From: Cristatella mucedo
Lineage: Eukaryota; Bryozoa; Phylactolaemata; Cristatellidae
Direction: 5' to 3'
Assembly (NCBI GenBank): GCA_009760855.2
Contig: WPIO01000002.1
Coordinates: 5,701,001-5,765,000 of the forward strand
DNA length: 64,000 nt
The notes below the pieces were generated by a model that had not been told where the DNA came from, made no database searches, and saw only the letters and a list, made by a program, of their open reading frames with translations. Below are positions 63,047 to 64,000 of the stretch, in pieces. A program made the position numbers and the translations under genes. Numbering within the stretch: the stretch's first letter is position 1; each line of letters opens with the position of its first letter.

Positions 63047-63950
63047 AACATGCTCTAGCGGCAGTGAAATCTTTAGCTAGTCTTCTTAACGTCAGAAGCC
63101 AAGGTAAGAAGTGCTTGAAGCCTGTGAACATTTTGTACTTTAGTATTTGGAACCACATCTAGAACAAAGAGGTGCTGGTACTCTATTTAACACGAGTTTA
63201 CCATCCCCGCTACCAGTTGTTGTGTTACTTTGGCTCCGGTGGCTGCAGATCTTGGGATGAAGAAGGCGCCGGCGCAAATGTGAGGGGTTAAAGAGAATCA
63301 ATTTCTTGCTCTCACGTGTGCATAAATGATTGCTAGCTCAATCACCGAAATAAAAAAACGCAGCTTCGGCGTTCAACATCTTCTAAACATAGGAACTCCA
63401 CAACTACCCAGCATTCTACTGTTTGCCATTGACCTTGCTTCGTGGAGCAGCAGCTAAGAGAGTCGCTGGCTAGTCCTACGAAGGACATTGGCGAAATACA
63501 ATTGATCGCACCAGAATACACAGCCACTTTCAGGATTATTGGGGACTGCTTGCTGAATACAAGCCAGTTGAATACAGGCTAGTGCGTTTCTCTCCGGCTT
63601 CTTTCAGGTAGGCGTTATTAAGGCTGGACTTGGTGCTGAGAATCATTAAGATTAAGAACTCCCCTCACAGCCTTCGGGTTCTGTACACTTACATAGCCTA
63701 AGTAAAACGTATAAAAAGATTTCGCTCTCTGAGCGCGATGGATAAACGTCTTGCCATTTTTACTATGTTAGATCATTGCCGAAGTTGGGCAGGTCAAGTA
63801 TGCCCACTAGCTGCTAGTGCAAAACCACACAGCCTCTTTCATTCTCCGACGGCAAAATTACCTACCCTCATGTGACTTACGGATCCGCTAGGGCTGGAAA
63901 GTGGCACACGTTAAAGACCCAAAGTCCCGTGGGGAGGGGAAATTAAGCGG
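63047..63950. other. No gene recognised
   Basis: Only short open frames of 60 codons or fewer; no repeat similarity noted until the SINE head at 63,951. Confidence 0.35.
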
Positions 63951-64000
63951 TGAGCCGTAATGACTCATTAGGTAAGGCGGTTGCTTTTCACGACCTCGGC
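63951..64000 (+). mobile_element. SINE-A copy 6, cut by the window end
   Basis: GAGCCGTAATGACTCATTAGG followed by TAAGGCGGTTGCTTTTCACG and ACCTCGG matches the SINE-A head. The A-box region is mutated (TGACTCATTAGG). The rest lies beyond the window. Confidence 0.7.

Overview
The window is animal nuclear DNA, not bacterial. Two multi-exon genes can be assembled from open frames joined at GT..AG (once GC..AG) junctions with matching phases. Most of the rest is non-LTR retrotransposon fragments, tRNA-derived SINEs and long microsatellites. Roughly the first 20 kb is rich in G+C and CpG; from about 20 kb onward the sequence is more A+T-rich and holds nearly all the interspersed repeats. The presence of LRRC71 (a protein I associate with cilia and flagella), the immunoglobulin gene and Rex1/CR1-type LINEs point to an invertebrate animal, perhaps lophotrochozoan. 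I cannot name the species.

Layout. 1-790: pyrimidine-rich decanucleotide/CT array. 1.63-2.24 kb: decayed LINE end. 5.28-7.98 kb (minus): a seven-exon gene for a signal-peptide-bearing protein with three Ig domains, each built from two exons, in a CpG-rich setting. 8-17.9 kb: GC-rich sequence with one SINE and several GA tracts but no supportable gene. 17.98-19.41 kb: a tandem duplication of a unit holding a TATAAATAG-containing block and a short coding-like segment. 21.9-32.5 kb: LINE copies of two families on both strands, one carrying an uninterrupted 339-codon reverse-transcriptase frame, plus a SINE and a hAT-like MITE nested in a LINE. 35.3-36.5 kb: a pair of 111-bp inverted repeats. 38.3-50.3 kb (minus): a LRRC71 orthologue in ten well-supported exons plus a possible eleventh; its introns contain SINEs, LINE ends and CA/GA microsatellites. 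50.5-58 kb: microsatellites, SINEs and a heavily broken LINE. 59-64 kb: two exon-like candidates, more SINEs and a probable LTR-retrotransposon gag-protease relic on the minus strand.

The mobile elements form a partnership. A Rex1/CR1-like LINE ends in a GC-capped stem-loop followed by an ATT repeat, and one of the two tRNA-derived SINE families (SINE-L) ends in that same stem-loop, as expected if it is copied by that LINE. The second SINE family (SINE-A) has seven recognisable members here, with good Pol III A and B boxes and a different tail whose partner LINE I did not find. The two protein genes have no evident functional link to each other.
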